Shown here piece after piece: positions 1 through 10,296 of a stretch of 64,000 bases of DNA. The notes beneath the pieces are model-generated. The model did no database searches. It was given only the letters and a program-made list of their open reading frames with translations, and was not told the origin of the DNA. The position numbers and the translations under genes are program-made. Source of the DNA: a virus. The stretch's first letter is position 1; each line of letters begins with the position of its first letter. The stretch lies in IMG/VR virus record IMGVR_UViG_3300034198_024692, positions 20,875 to 84,874 of that record; one strand, given 5' to 3'.

Positions 1-3000
1 GCAGAGATTACTGAAAAAGTTGGTGGCGGATTCCAGATTGATAAATTATTAGCAACTTTAGAGGATTTGAGCAGTCAATCTTCAGTAGCTTTTAAAGCTA
101 CCGAAGTATCTTTGAAAAGCACCAATCAAGCTTATGAAAAGAATGCGGCTCTAAATGTTACATTAGCTGCTTTAATCAATAAGACATCTTTAAGTGCAGA
201 ACAGCTTGGAGCTACATTGGGAAAAATTGGCATCACTGACAGTGCTAAAAGTTTACTTGGATTCTTTAATGGCCTTCTAGAAAGTATCCAAAAAATTCTT
301 GGCGAAGAAAGTGCGTTGGGAGATGTTTTCAGAGGTTTAGCTAAAGGTATTGGAAATCTTGTTACAGGTCCAGGCTTAGCTTTATTTGCAGCTATTATCT
401 TAAAGCTTTCAAAAGATCTTGCGCAATTTGGTTTTGCAAGCTTAAAAGGTTTCTTTGGAATTGGTAAAGCAGCAAAAGAGATTCAAAATGTTGAACAGTC
501 TATTGCTTCAGCTCTTTCTAAGAATATCAATCTTCAGCGTCAACTTTTTGCATTAGAAGGAAATCGCACGGCTCAGATCAAAGTCATGTCTGACGCTATT
601 GTAATGCAAGAAGCAGCAATGAGAAGAATGGCTTCTACAGCAAGCTCGCTAGCAGCTCCTCTTTATCAACAAGGAGTAAGAAGCTCTGGAGAAGGCTTAA
701 GAGTTCCTAAAGCGGCTGGCGGATACATGCCTGCTGTATCGCAAGAATCATCCGACATTAAAAAAGGTGTTGGTGGTGCAAAAGCTGGAGATCGTCCAGT
801 TGTTATTCCTAATTTTAATTTTGGTCAAGGCAAAAAAGGATCTATTGTAGCTCATACTGGAGAATATGCGGTTCCTAATTTTGGAGGAAGTGGCGGAACA
901 GCTATCTTTAACAGAGACATGGTTCGCTCTATGGGCTTGCCATCTGGAGCTAAGAAGATCACTGCATCTGGCGGATTGATTCCAAATTTTGCAAAAGTTT
1001 CTGAAATAGTAAAATATTTTAGTACGACTCTTGTGCCAAAAATTAATATATCTCAATCTTCAGATGGAAGATTATCAAAAGACGATAATGTTAACTTGAT
1101 TGGAAATGGATATCAAAAATTGTACGTCCCTAGAAATAAAGGAGAATCAACTAATGATTATGAGAAAAGAATCGCTAAGCAGTATGGATATACTACTGGA
1201 GGAATGTTCGGAAAGGAAAATTCAGCAGTGGACGGCTTCAAAGGTCCAACTTCTCTTTTAGAGGTTAAAAGTGGGTCTTGGGACGATAGTGATGTAAAAT
1301 TAAAATTTTTAAGAGCGAATATAGAAAATTATGGTCGTAATTTACCTTTAGATGTTTGGACAAAAAATAAAGATAATATCAAAGTAAATGGTTTGCTAGT
1401 TCATTCTGATGAATCAGATAGAGGAAATTTTTCAAAAGCAAAAACGTTAAAACAAGATTTAATCAATACTGATAAATATAGATCGAATAAATATGGAAGA
1501 CCTAGAAAAATTGATGATTTTGGGAAATATATAAAAAATCTTTCTTTTGGATTTATACCAAACTTTGCTGATTTAGCAGACACTATTAGACAATATTATC
1601 CAGATTTAGAAAGCTACAGAAAAGAACCAGGTGGAAAAAAATTCGTTTTCCCTAATGGCCTAGAAACTTACCAATCAAATATTGATAACGTTCTTAAAAG
1701 AAATCCATCTATTGCTACACAAAGAAAACAAACAGAAGATAAGGTAAGACAGCAGAAACTTAAAGAAGGCGCTCTCGATTTCAAAATTGACGCAAATACT
1801 TTAGGAGGAATCGCTTTAGTCACTCCGAGGAATGGAGATGCTTCTGGATATGTTTCGGCAAAACTAAAAGGTTCTGATTTTAAAAAAAATAAGCCGCGAG
1901 GTATTTTAGATGATGATCAAATCATTTTAAGCAATATTCAACAAACTGGAGTTCCTACTAAAAAGAATTTCGAACAAATATCTTCAGAAATCAATAAACT
2001 TTTTGCTGGTCCAATCGTGACGCTCGCTCAATCTTTATATGGGCGACTTTATTCTGGAATGCAAGCGGGAGAATTTGCAGATCAATTAGGAAATCTTAAA
2101 TCTACATCCACAGGAGGAATTCTTCCTGCGGGTGCAGAAGGTCAGCTTTTTGAAGCTGCTAGTAAAGCTGCATTGACTACAATGAAAGGTCTTTCTGATT
2201 CATTTGATCCAAAAAATGAAAATAGACCATTTGATTTTACTAACCCAGCTGCAATGAATCAAATGTTGGGAGTAAAAGCTGTAAGAGGTGATGCGAAAAG
2301 AGGAGGTGGGTCTACGGAAAATTTTCAAGGTCAAGTTAATACTCTTATCAAAAAGTCAATGAACGATGGAGACATCGCTCCAAAAATATTATCTCAAATA
2401 AGTCAACAATCCAAAGCTAGAAAATCTCCTAATGCCGCTAAGGGTTACATCCCAAACTTTGTTAGCAAAAGTAGAGAAATTGGATCTGGTGCAGAAGCTA
2501 GATTTTTAAGACTTGGAACAAAAGAGGGAATAGATGTTGGTGTTAAGAAGTTTTATAAAGATGGTCCAAAAAACGCACTTTCTCAGGAATGGTTGATCAG
2601 TCAGTATATCAATAGATATTTGAACATCCCAGGTATTTATGGTCCAAAAACATTGTCTGGTTTCAATGAATCCAACAGACGAGGAGCAATAAGAAAAGAA
2701 ATTATATCTGGTAAACTTGGAAAGATAGCACTTGGTTCTGACAAAGCTAGATTGTTTGGACTTGGAACTCTACGCTCCGCTGTAAAAACCAAAGGTTTAG
2801 ATCTTACTGATTTACATGGATCTAATTATATACTTAATAAAAACGCTGAGAATTACTTGAGTAAGTTTTCAACTTATCCTTCAGATCCGATTGGATCGCT
2901 GACTTTATTGAGAGAAATGGCATCTAATGGTGGAGTTGCTAGTCTTATTGATCCAGGTTTTGCGCGAATTACTGGATCTCCAGCTAGAGACGTAGTTGAT

Positions 3001-6000
3001 AAAATGCTCAACTATATAGACAGCAAAAAAAAGAAAACAGCCGCAAAAGGCTTCTTGCCAAATTTTGCAAATCCTCTTAAAGATGCAGTTAACCGTGAAA
3101 TGGCTGCGGGAGTTCCTGCTTCTCAAATCTACATAGACAAAAATTCATCTCTTAAAAACGCGGCTAATCCAATGGGATTAATGGTTGCTAATCGCCGTGA
3201 TGAACCAGCAGGTGGATTTCAAGGAATCAATAGAGCAAGAAAAGAAGGCATGAATCCGCAAACATATGGTGCGGCAAGTGGATTTGTGCCGAATTATGCA
3301 GATGCGCCAGACATTTCTGGATACGTAGGTAAAACAAGAAGTGATGCTTTAGCGGAAGAATCTAGAAATTATGGAAAAGCTTATGCAGATCTTATAACTG
3401 AATTAAGAAAAGCAACGGCTGATGAAAAACAAGCTAGAGGTAAAAACAAAAAAGCAGCGCAAGATAGAATAAAAGCTCTAGAAGATGATAGAGAAGCTCT
3501 TAAAAAATCTTCAGATGCAACTCGAAAAGCAATCATTGAACAGTCAAAAGGAGCTTTTGGTAAAGGCAAAACCTTAACTGGTAAAGAAGCTACTGTTCAA
3601 GCACAAGGTGGACAAAAAGATATGCTTGGAACTATCTTTGCGTTGCAAGGAGCATTTAGTATATTGACTGGAGCTACAAGTGATGCTTCATCACAACTTG
3701 CAAAATATACTAATATAGTATCAGAAAGTGCTGGAGGTTTTGTGACAGCAGCATTCGCTATTCAAGGTTTAGGCCAAATTGGCGGAAAAGTAGGTCCAGC
3801 GTTAGCAAAGTTAGGGCCATATGGATTAGCAGCAGCTGGAGCAATAGCATCTTTTTCGGCTGGTGGAAAAATAATGGATGAATATTATGGTATTACTAAA
3901 GCAGCTACAGCTAATATAGCCAAGATGTCCGAAGCGGTGAAAAATGCGGCATTTACATTTGAAAATTTATCTGAACCAGGAAAAAAGAAAATAGAATCTT
4001 CGGCAATAGGTTTAGTCAGAGGAGCAGCAAGAGAGAGCATGACAGCTCGTTTTATGGCTGATTTTGAAGGCTCAGATTTCTTTACAGCTGGAGAATTAGA
4101 AAAAAGTTTAGTAGATGTTGTTAAAAATGCAGACGCTGCTGGTGTGAGCTATAACAGAATGTGGGATGAAATAAGAAAAAAATCAGCAGATGGGAAAATA
4201 ACTGTTAAAGAAGTAGATGAATTAACAGGTTCTTTTTCTAAATTAATATTTACATCATCGCAGTTAAAAAATGCAAAAAGAAATTTAGATTTATCTCCAA
4301 CAGGAACTATTGGAAAAGAGTTTATTGGTAAATCTAGACAAGATATAATGTCTGATTTGGAAAATTTAAAAAGTGGATCTACTCCAAATCCAAATACAGG
4401 GATAGGAATGATTCAAAATGCAATTTTAAGCCAATTAACGGATGATCAAAAAATAGGATTTGACATAAATAGCGAAGCTGTAAAAAGTGAAATTCTTAGA
4501 ATATATGATGCAACTATAGATCTTAAGAATGCATTTGCAGATACTGCTAAAGAAGCATTAGATTTAATGAATATTTCTTATGCTCAAAATCAATTAAAGA
4601 ATACTATTGATCTTTCAATTGCACAACAAAGAACTACTCAAGAATTAGATCTTCAATTGCTTTCTGCCAAGGAGCTTAATAATTTAAGCGAAAAAGATAT
4701 TAGAAGTTTAGAGAATAAAATAGCTTTGCGCGATTTAGATAGAAAATTAATAGACGAAACTTCTAATCTTCTCAAAGGACAGATTGATAAAGCTAAATTG
4801 CTTGTAGCAGATAAAAAACAAACAATTAAGCTAGAAGAACAATTAAAAACTTTTTCAGAAGATGATTTCAAAAATAAAGATACAGTTACTAAATTACTAG
4901 GAGAAATAAATATATTGTTGGGTACTGGAACTAATCTCACAGAAGCTCAGAGAAAAGAAAATGAACAGATTTTAGATAATCTTCTAAAGAAATATAATTT
5001 AGATAAGGAAGATTTAAAAACTCAACAACAAAAAACAGAGGAATATAAAAACCAAGCATCAACAATAAAAGATATAATCTCTTCCGCACAAAGAGCTTCC
5101 CAACAAAGAGCTTTTGGTATAGACATATCTTCAAGAAGATCTGAGTTTTCAAATACTCAGCGAATTTCTCAATTACAAGCTTCAAAATTAGGTAGATCAA
5201 CTGAAGAAATTAGAGTAATAGACGCTCAAATCGCTGCGATTGAAGCTAATACTGTGGCTGTGCAAAATGCTGCAAATTATAATAAAATGCTCGAAGAAAA
5301 AAGGGGGGAATTGTTGGGTTTAGCAAAACCAACAGATGATATTTCAGCAATGACATATAGGAATGCTTTTGAAAGCGCGAAAACTATGAGCAGCTTAATA
5401 ACAGAAGCTGAAAACCTTATTGGCGCGACTAGATTTAATGAAGAAGATAATCAAGCTATCAAAGACTTTATCCTAAAATTGAAACAAGAATCTGAAAGTC
5501 TTCAATTAGACGCTGAATCATCCCAAGCGGCAGCAGATGCTCGCACAAGAGAAGCTGGAGCAATAGAGCCAGTTATATCAGCTTTAGAAATGTTTAGAAG
5601 ATCTCTGCTTGATTCTACAGATATCATTGATCGAAAAATTCAAGATTTAGAATTAGAAAAATTAACTTCTATATCTGGAAGAAGAAACGCTGAAATTGCT
5701 TATGAAATAGAAACTCTTAATCAGCAAAGAGGACAAAGCCCAGAAGAAGCGGCAAGAATAGCGAGAAAAAGACAGGTAAAAACAATCCCTCAGTTGTTTG
5801 CAGAAGAGTTTAGTAAAACTAACGAAGAAAGAACGTTGGAGCTTAATAAGACAATCGTTGATGCTTCCGTTCAATTTAAAAATAATTTAGTAGATGGTAT
5901 TTCTGAAGCTATTGAAGGTGGAAAATCATTAAGTGATACTCTTAGAGCTGGAGCTTTAGATTTTGTAAGACAATTGAACAAGAAATTAATGTCTAATGCT

Positions 6001-7353
6001 ATAGATTCGATTCTTGGATCAAATCCAAATTCATCTTCAGGAGTATTTTCATCCATTTCTAAAATTTTTGCAGGAAATGGCAAAGCCTCTGGAGGAATGA
6101 TTTCAGGTGGATCGGGAACCAAAGATGATGTCCCTGCAATGTTAATGGGCGGCGAATATGTTATCAACAAAAAGTCAGTTGGTAAATATGGACCTCAATT
6201 TTTAGAAGCAATCAATAATGGAACATTAGGCGGTTACGCAAAAGGAGGAATGATACAAAGTGGTCAAGGAGGTTTCTTTACTCCAGGAACTTATGGACTT
6301 GGCGGAATTCAAGGAACTCGCAACTTACTTAAGTTTGCAACTCAAGGATATACTTCTGGATCTAGAGATCAGATAATAAATCAAGGAAATTATGCTTCTA
6401 TAAACTTGGAACCAGAAAGTGTTAGATTGACAAATTTTGGACGCAATAACAGTCCTCAAGCTGAAGCAACTAGAGCTGCGAAAGAACAAGCTTTTGGTTT
6501 GTATATGCAAGAAATGCAAGCTCAAGCTGAAGCAAGAAAACAAGCAGAAGCGGAAAAAGATGCACTGAAAAAGCAACTCATATTGTCGGTGGTATTAGCT
6601 GCTGGATCTGGATTCTTTAAGGCTTACGCTGGATCTGGTGCAACTGGAACAGCACGATTAACTGATGCGGCTAAAGGAATTTGGAGTGGTTTTGAAGGAA
6701 AAGGTGGTTTATCTAATTTATTTAGTTCTGGGGGATCATATTCAACATCAAAAAATAAAAATGCTCCAAATGGATATAATGTGAATCCATATGATAATGA
6801 TCAAATAAATGAAGTAAATTCTGCTTTGGGAGGTTTAGGAGTTTCTCCATTAAATTTTGGAGGATCTAATAATGGTGTTTATAATAATAACATACCAGCA
6901 TTCACTACTGGTCCATTTGACGCGCAAGGACAGTATATAGAAGAACGCGCAAACGAAAGATTTGCAACTGGAGGTTCAATTCCTTTCAGAGCTGGAATCG
7001 ACACAGTTCCAGCAATGCTTTCAGGCGGCGAATTCATTATGAATCGCTCTGCTGCTCAAAACATTGGTGCTGGTAATCTACAAGCGCTCAATGCTGGCGC
7101 AGGAAGCATCGTCACAGAAGAAAAGACTGAAGAGTTGAACGAGAAGCTCATCGCCAAGCTTGACGAGCTTATTGAAGCTTCTAGCGCAGCTGGAAATATC
7201 ACCATCAATGTTGATGGATCAACTGGCAAATCTTCTCAAACAACCGATGGAGGCGCATCAGAACAAAAACAACAGCTTGCACGACAAATCAAAGATGTTG
7301 TTCTTAAAGTTATTCAAGACGAAAAGAGATTGGGAGGCTCATTGAGAAAGTAA
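1..7353 (+). CDS. Tail tape-measure protein with embedded cargo-like modules (5' end outside window)
   Basis: The open frame runs to the first base of the window, so the start lies upstream; about 2450 residues are visible. Tape-measure proteins set tail length and leave the tail during DNA ejection. Signs of the family: huge size, hydrophobic glycine/alanine segments near nt 3620-3880, a long charged helical region (nt 3900-5900), and two C-terminal repeats of the type VPAMLxGGEYVI (near nt 6125 and 6990). The N-terminal half is unusual. Motifs like GFIPNFA recur (nt 973, 1549, 2440, 3046, 3277) and separate modules. One has a D...LEVKSG motif typical of PD-(D/E)XK nucleases (residues about 411-425). 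Another has a glycine-rich loop, VKKF lysine, DLHGSN and DPG (residues about 828-986), as in protein-kinase-like folds. The tape-measure call is firm; the module functions are inferred. Confidence 0.9.
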   Translation, partial: AEITEKVGGGFQIDKLLATLEDLSSQSSVAFKATEVSLKSTNQAYEKNAALNVTLAALINKTSLSAEQLGATLGKIGITDSAKSLLGFFNGLLESIQKILGEESALGDVFRGLAKGIGNLVTGPGLALFAAIILKLSKDLAQFGFASLKGFFGIGKAAKEIQNVEQSIASALSKNINLQRQLFALEGNRTAQIKVMSDAIVMQEAAMRRMASTASSLAAPLYQQGVRSSGEGLRVPKAAGGYMPAVSQESSDIKKGVGGAKAGDRPVVIPNFNFGQGKKGSIVAHTGEYAVPNFGGSGGTAIFNRDMVRSMGLPSGAKKITASGGLIPNFAKVSEIVKYFSTTLVPKINISQSSDGRLSKDDNVNLIGNGYQKLYVPRNKGESTNDYEKRIAKQYGYTTGGMFGKENSAVDGFKGPTSLLEVKSGSWDDSDVKLKFLRANIENYGRNLPLDVWTKNKDNIKVNGLLVHSDESDRGNFSKAKTLKQDLINTDKYRSNKYGRPRKIDDFGKYIKNLSFGFIPNFADLADTIRQYYPDLESYRKEPGGKKFVFPNGLETYQSNIDNVLKRNPSIATQRKQTEDKVRQQKLKEGALDFKIDANTLGGIALVTPRNGDASGYVSAKLKGSDFKKNKPRGILDDDQIILSNIQQTGVPTKKNFEQISSEINKLFAGPIVTLAQSLYGRLYSGMQAGEFADQLGNLKSTSTGGILPAGAEGQLFEAASKAALTTMKGLSDSFDPKNENRPFDFTNPAAMNQMLGVKAVRGDAKRGGGSTENFQGQVNTLIKKSMNDGDIAPKILSQISQQSKARKSPNAAKGYIPNFVSKSREIGSGAEARFLRLGTKEGIDVGVKKFYKDGPKNALSQEWLISQYINRYLNIPGIYGPKTLSGFNESNRRGAIRKEIISGKLGKIALGSDKARLFGLGTLRSAVKTKGLDLTDLHGSNYILNKNAENYLSKFSTYPSDPIGSLTLLREMASNGGVASLIDPGFARITGSPARDVVDKMLNYIDSKKKKTAAKGFLPNFANPLKDAVNREMAAGVPASQIYIDKNSSLKNAANPMGLMVANRRDEPAGGFQGINRARKEGMNPQTYGAASGFVPNYADAPDISGYVGKTRSDALAEESRNYGKAYADLITELRKATADEKQARGKNKKAAQDRIKALEDDREALKKSSDATRKAIIEQSKGAFGKGKTLTGKEATVQAQGGQKDMLGTIFALQGAFSILTGATSDASSQLAKYTNIVSESAGGFVTAAFAIQGLGQIGGKVGPALAKLGPYGLAAAGAIASFSAGGKIMDEYYGITKAATANIAKMSEAVKNAAFTFENLSEPGKKKIESSAIGLVRGAARESMTARFMADFEGSDFFTAGELEKSLVDVVKNADAAGVSYNRMWDEIRKKSADGKITVKEVDELTGSFSKLIFTSSQLKNAKRNLDLSPTGTIGKEFIGKSRQDIMSDLENLKSGSTPNPNTGIGMIQNAILSQLTDDQKIGFDINSEAVKSEILRIYDATIDLKNAFADTAKEALDLMNISYAQNQLKNTIDLSIAQQRTTQELDLQLLSAKELNNLSEKDIRSLENKIALRDLDRKLIDETSNLLKGQIDKAKLLVADKKQTIKLEEQLKTFSEDDFKNKDTVTKLLGEINILLGTGTNLTEAQRKENEQILDNLLKKYNLDKEDLKTQQQKTEEYKNQASTIKDIISSAQRASQQRAFGIDISSRRSEFSNTQRISQLQASKLGRSTEEIRVIDAQIAAIEANTVAVQNAANYNKMLEEKRGELLGLAKPTDDISAMTYRNAFESAKTMSSLITEAENLIGATRFNEEDNQAIKDFILKLKQESESLQLDAESSQAAADARTREAGAIEPVISALEMFRRSLLDSTDIIDRKIQDLELEKLTSISGRRNAEIAYEIETLNQQRGQSPEEAARIARKRQVKTIPQLFAEEFSKTNEERTLELNKTIVDASVQFKNNLVDGISEAIEGGKSLSDTLRAGALDFVRQLNKKLMSNAIDSILGSNPNSSSGVFSSISKIFAGNGKASGGMISGGSGTKDDVPAMLMGGEYVINKKSVGKYGPQFLEAINNGTLGGYAKGGMIQSGQGGFFTPGTYGLGGIQGTRNLLKFATQGYTSGSRDQIINQGNYASINLEPESVRLTNFGRNNSPQAEATRAAKEQAFGLYMQEMQAQAEARKQAEAEKDALKKQLILSVVLAAGSGFFKAYAGSGATGTARLTDAAKGIWSGFEGKGGLSNLFSSGGSYSTSKNKNAPNGYNVNPYDNDQINEVNSALGGLGVSPLNFGGSNNGVYNNNIPAFTTGPFDAQGQYIEERANERFATGGSIPFRAGIDTVPAMLSGGEFIMNRSAAQNIGAGNLQALNAGAGSIVTEEKTEELNEKLIAKLDELIEASSAAGNITINVDGSTGKSSQTTDGGASEQKQQLARQIKDVVLKVIQDEKRLGGSLRK

Positions 7354-7354
7354 A

Positions 7355-8146
7355 ATGTTTGGACAAATTTCAAATTACGAAAACAAACTATTTATATCTG
7401 GCCAAGAAGTAATTGGTGTAGAGAATGTAGAATTTTCGTATTCTCAATCTTCTAACGTTTTAAAAGCTCTTGGGTATTCAGTTGGCCAAACTGTTGTTAG
7501 TGGTCCTCCACAACAAAAAGTATCAATATCGCAAAACTTAATACACAGCGGCGGATTGATTAATTATACTGGAGAAAACAATATAAGCGGAAGTATAAAT
7601 TACGATGGCAATAACTATGGATTTCGCAGTGGATACTTAACTGAATACTTAGTTAATTGCGCGGTCGGATCTATTCCAAAAATCACAAGCAATATTGTTG
7701 TTTATGATGATATGGTGACTGGAACAAAAAATGCATCTGGATCTATTGCTTCTCCAGCGATTCATATTCCAAATCAAGGATCTATATCTGTCACATGCGA
7801 CAATACTTCTACGAATAGAGTTGTTGGTTTTGATTATTCTATTAAAATAGATAGGATACCAATTTATTCAATAGGATCTATCTTGCCAAAAGAAATAGTA
7901 ACGATGCCAGTTGTAGAATACTCCGCTTCTGTTCAAATAGATGTGGACGATGCTTTCTTATCTAACAGTACTGGATTTTTAAACTCTCGCCAAAACAAAA
8001 CAGTATCATTTGCAATTAGATCCAGAGATAACTCCACTGTTCTTCAACAGTTAACAATTCCAAAAGCATCTTTAGTTTCTGAATCTTTATCAAGCTCGGC
8101 AGATGGTGGAGTTAAATTAACATTAAACTATATAGGACATTCATGA
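7355..8146 (+). CDS. Tail structural protein, possibly tail-tube related
   Basis: A 263-residue beta-rich protein with many Ser, Asn and Gly and no membrane segment. It begins one base after the tape-measure stop codon and overlaps the next gene by ATGA, so it belongs to the tail operon. Pairs of similar beta-strand segments and the wording around SISQNLIHSGG and VDDAFLSNSTG resemble tail-tube or distal-tail folds, but I do not recognise a named family. Position directly after the tape measure is where lambda-type phages keep the minor tail proteins that start the tip. Role as a tail protein is inferred mostly from context. Confidence 0.65.
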   Translation: MFGQISNYENKLFISGQEVIGVENVEFSYSQSSNVLKALGYSVGQTVVSGPPQQKVSISQNLIHSGGLINYTGENNISGSINYDGNNYGFRSGYLTEYLVNCAVGSIPKITSNIVVYDDMVTGTKNASGSIASPAIHIPNQGSISVTCDNTSTNRVVGFDYSIKIDRIPIYSIGSILPKEIVTMPVVEYSASVQIDVDDAFLSNSTGFLNSRQNKTVSFAIRSRDNSTVLQQLTIPKASLVSESLSSSADGGVKLTLNYIGHS

Positions 8147-9090
8147 GTACATTTTACGATAGAAGTAATAACATATTACTTAGTTCTGGAAATAGAATTA
8201 CTGGATTAACATATAGTCCAGTTTATGGATCTAGAGTTTCGTTTTCTTCTAAAGCAAACGTTTATGAAACTCAAGATGGATACTATAATTTAATTCCATT
8301 ATCAATAAATAGTCTAGATGCGAAGTTTGAATTAAGATTTGATTTAAATCAATTTGATTCTCAAAAACTTGTAAATTTTATAGAGTCAAAGTCTGGATGT
8401 GAATTATATAGATTCTCTGATGCTTCAGCTTTTTATAAGCCAATCAGTGGAGTAACTGATAATTATGCAGTAAATCACATTAATAAAAACCACTATGAAG
8501 TGGCAATATCAATTGATGTTAATCAAGCTCCGACTTTATTAAATTGGTCTGGAATGACATTTATAAACTCTGGTTTGCAGCATTGGTCAACAGGAAGATC
8601 ATATAAAAAGTATGATATAATTTATAGCGGCATAAGCAGCAACAAATTAAACAACTATTATTATTGTTCAGGAGATCACACTTCGTCTTCGCCAAGCATA
8701 GACGGTCCAACTGGATCAAGTTCAAAGTGGACTCAATCTTTCTTTTTTGAACCAGATATCGGTCTTCAAAATGATGTTCAGATTAAAGTAGATAAAATAG
8801 AATTTAAGAATTCATTTATTCAAAGAATCAAAACTAGAAAACATTTGGCTCCAGTAAACCTATCTTATAAATTCACAAATATACCAACAATTGAAGCTAA
8901 GTCTATAATGCACTTTTTAGAAAATAAAGCTGGGTATAGAAGATTTTTACATCAGATACCATCTGTTTATAATAGACCGAAGGTTTTTTACGCTCCATCT
9001 TGGAGTCATTCTTGGAACTACTTAGATTCCCATAATATTGAAATCAATCTAATTGAAGACCCACTGGGCATAATACCTACAGGAACATGA
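8143..9090 (+). CDS. Minor tail protein, lambda gpM-like with two repeats
   Basis: A 315-residue protein overlapping both neighbours by ATGA. It appears to contain two copies of a gpM-like unit. The first (about residues 50-135) has a segment on a short chain-end helix followed by SGCELYRF. The second (about residues 215-310) has EAKSIMHFLENKAGYRRF followed by FYAPSWSHSW, matching the lambda gpM pattern in which an EA..I..FL helix precedes a short aromatic strand. Lambda gpM is about 109 residues, so this would be a duplicated, fused form. The protein probably sits at the tail tip. The family assignment rests on pattern reading, not on a search. Confidence 0.6.
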   Translation: MSTFYDRSNNILLSSGNRITGLTYSPVYGSRVSFSSKANVYETQDGYYNLIPLSINSLDAKFELRFDLNQFDSQKLVNFIESKSGCELYRFSDASAFYKPISGVTDNYAVNHINKNHYEVAISIDVNQAPTLLNWSGMTFINSGLQHWSTGRSYKKYDIIYSGISSNKLNNYYYCSGDHTSSSPSIDGPTGSSSKWTQSFFFEPDIGLQNDVQIKVDKIEFKNSFIQRIKTRKHLAPVNLSYKFTNIPTIEAKSIMHFLENKAGYRRFLHQIPSVYNRPKVFYAPSWSHSWNYLDSHNIEINLIEDPLGIIPTGT

Positions 9091-10274
9091 ATCGACAAGT
9101 ATTAAAAAGTAATTCTGCGTTTATCGCAATGGGAGATTTTCCAGCTTGGAAAACAACAGGAGATACTGCAAGATTATTTCCTCTCGTTCAAAAGTGTGAT
9201 TTTTCTATTTCAAACGAGCACCAAAAGATAAAACAAGTAGGAAGCCAGTCTTATGCTGTAAATCATATTGTTAGAGCGCCACAAGCGAATGTAAGTTTAA
9301 GTTACTACTTAAATCCATATTGCAGCAATGAGATATTGTTTGGATTTAATGCTAGCGGATCTGGATATGCGCCATGCGTTAGAGATCTTAAAAATAGAGA
9401 TCAAAACATATATGTAATCGTTGATCCAGAAGATATTAAAGATGGATTTGATGATTTTAAAAAGCCAGCTTCTTCAGTTAATTTTAGCGGAATGCAAGCT
9501 TTAACTTTTGGCAATTGCTTCTTAAACAGTTATTCTGTTTCATTTAATTTAAATTCTGTGCCAGTTGTGGATGTTGGATTTTCTGCTTCTAATGTTAGAT
9601 TCGAAAATATAACTGGAGGAAGAATATCTATTCCAGCAATTAACAGTATATCTGGAAACAATAGTGGATCTGGATTTTTAGATCTTTCTGGATTATATGA
9701 TAGTTTAAAAGATGGATATATATCCAATGATCCAAAACTAAGAAACGAATTCAATCCTCCAGTAGTCGTATCTAATAATAGCTCATTTCAACTAAACAAT
9801 CTGCAAGTAGGAGGTATAACATTAGATGCTGTAGGAAATCCAATATTGCAGAGTTTTGATTTAAATTTGGATTTATCTAGAACTGATTTATATGGTCTTG
9901 GCAGCAATTATGTTTATGGTCGCAAATTAGAATATCCAGTTAATGGAAAAGCTGGAATATCTTGCTTAGTGTCTGGAATATCAAGTGGACAATTTCAATC
10001 TATACTAACAAGTGAAAGCGGTTATTCTTTTGAAGTATCTTTTAGAGATTCTGATAGATTAGTTACAGGTTTTTATAGAATAGAAAATGCAAAGCTAGAA
10101 AATTTAAGTTTTTCTTCAACAGTTAATAATACTATTTCATTCAATGCTGATTTCTCTTTTGAAGCTAATGAAACTGGTGGATTTCTCATGAAGAGAAATA
10201 TTCCAAATGCTATTACTTGGAATAATTTAAACTTTTTATGGCAAAACATAACTGTTAATTGGAACGATATATAA
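9087..10274 (+). CDS. Tail protein, beta-rich, tail-tube-like
   Basis: A 395-residue protein starting within the stop of the previous gene (ATGA). It has two related halves: each has a stretch of the form F.L.LSRTDLYGLG or FSISNEHQKIKQVG followed by beta strands with alternating hydrophobic residues. This suggests a duplicated tail-tube or distal-tail fold. There is no enzymatic motif and no signal peptide. Its place at the end of the tape-measure operon supports a virion role. The exact position in the tail is unknown. The next gene has its own promoter-like motif, so this may be the last gene of the unit. Confidence 0.6.
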   Translation: MNRQVLKSNSAFIAMGDFPAWKTTGDTARLFPLVQKCDFSISNEHQKIKQVGSQSYAVNHIVRAPQANVSLSYYLNPYCSNEILFGFNASGSGYAPCVRDLKNRDQNIYVIVDPEDIKDGFDDFKKPASSVNFSGMQALTFGNCFLNSYSVSFNLNSVPVVDVGFSASNVRFENITGGRISIPAINSISGNNSGSGFLDLSGLYDSLKDGYISNDPKLRNEFNPPVVVSNNSSFQLNNLQVGGITLDAVGNPILQSFDLNLDLSRTDLYGLGSNYVYGRKLEYPVNGKAGISCLVSGISSGQFQSILTSESGYSFEVSFRDSDRLVTGFYRIENAKLENLSFSSTVNNTISFNADFSFEANETGGFLMKRNIPNAITWNNLNFLWQNITVNWNDI

Positions 10275-10280
10275 TAATAA

Positions 10281-10289
10281 GTGTAAAAA
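10281..10289 (+). promoter_or_regulatory. GTG-TAAAAA promoter-like box before the fibre gene
   Basis: GTG followed by TAAAAA, then seven bases, then ATG. No -35 element is visible. The same arrangement stands before nrdB, the GIY-YIG gene, the gene at 18684, the Clp gene and the L-like tail gene. Confidence 0.55.
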
Positions 10290-10296
10290 TAAAAGA

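Noticed and set aside
748-6576. Many minus-strand open frames opposite the tape measure
   Set aside because: They follow from codon bias of the real gene, have no start context and no recognisable domain.
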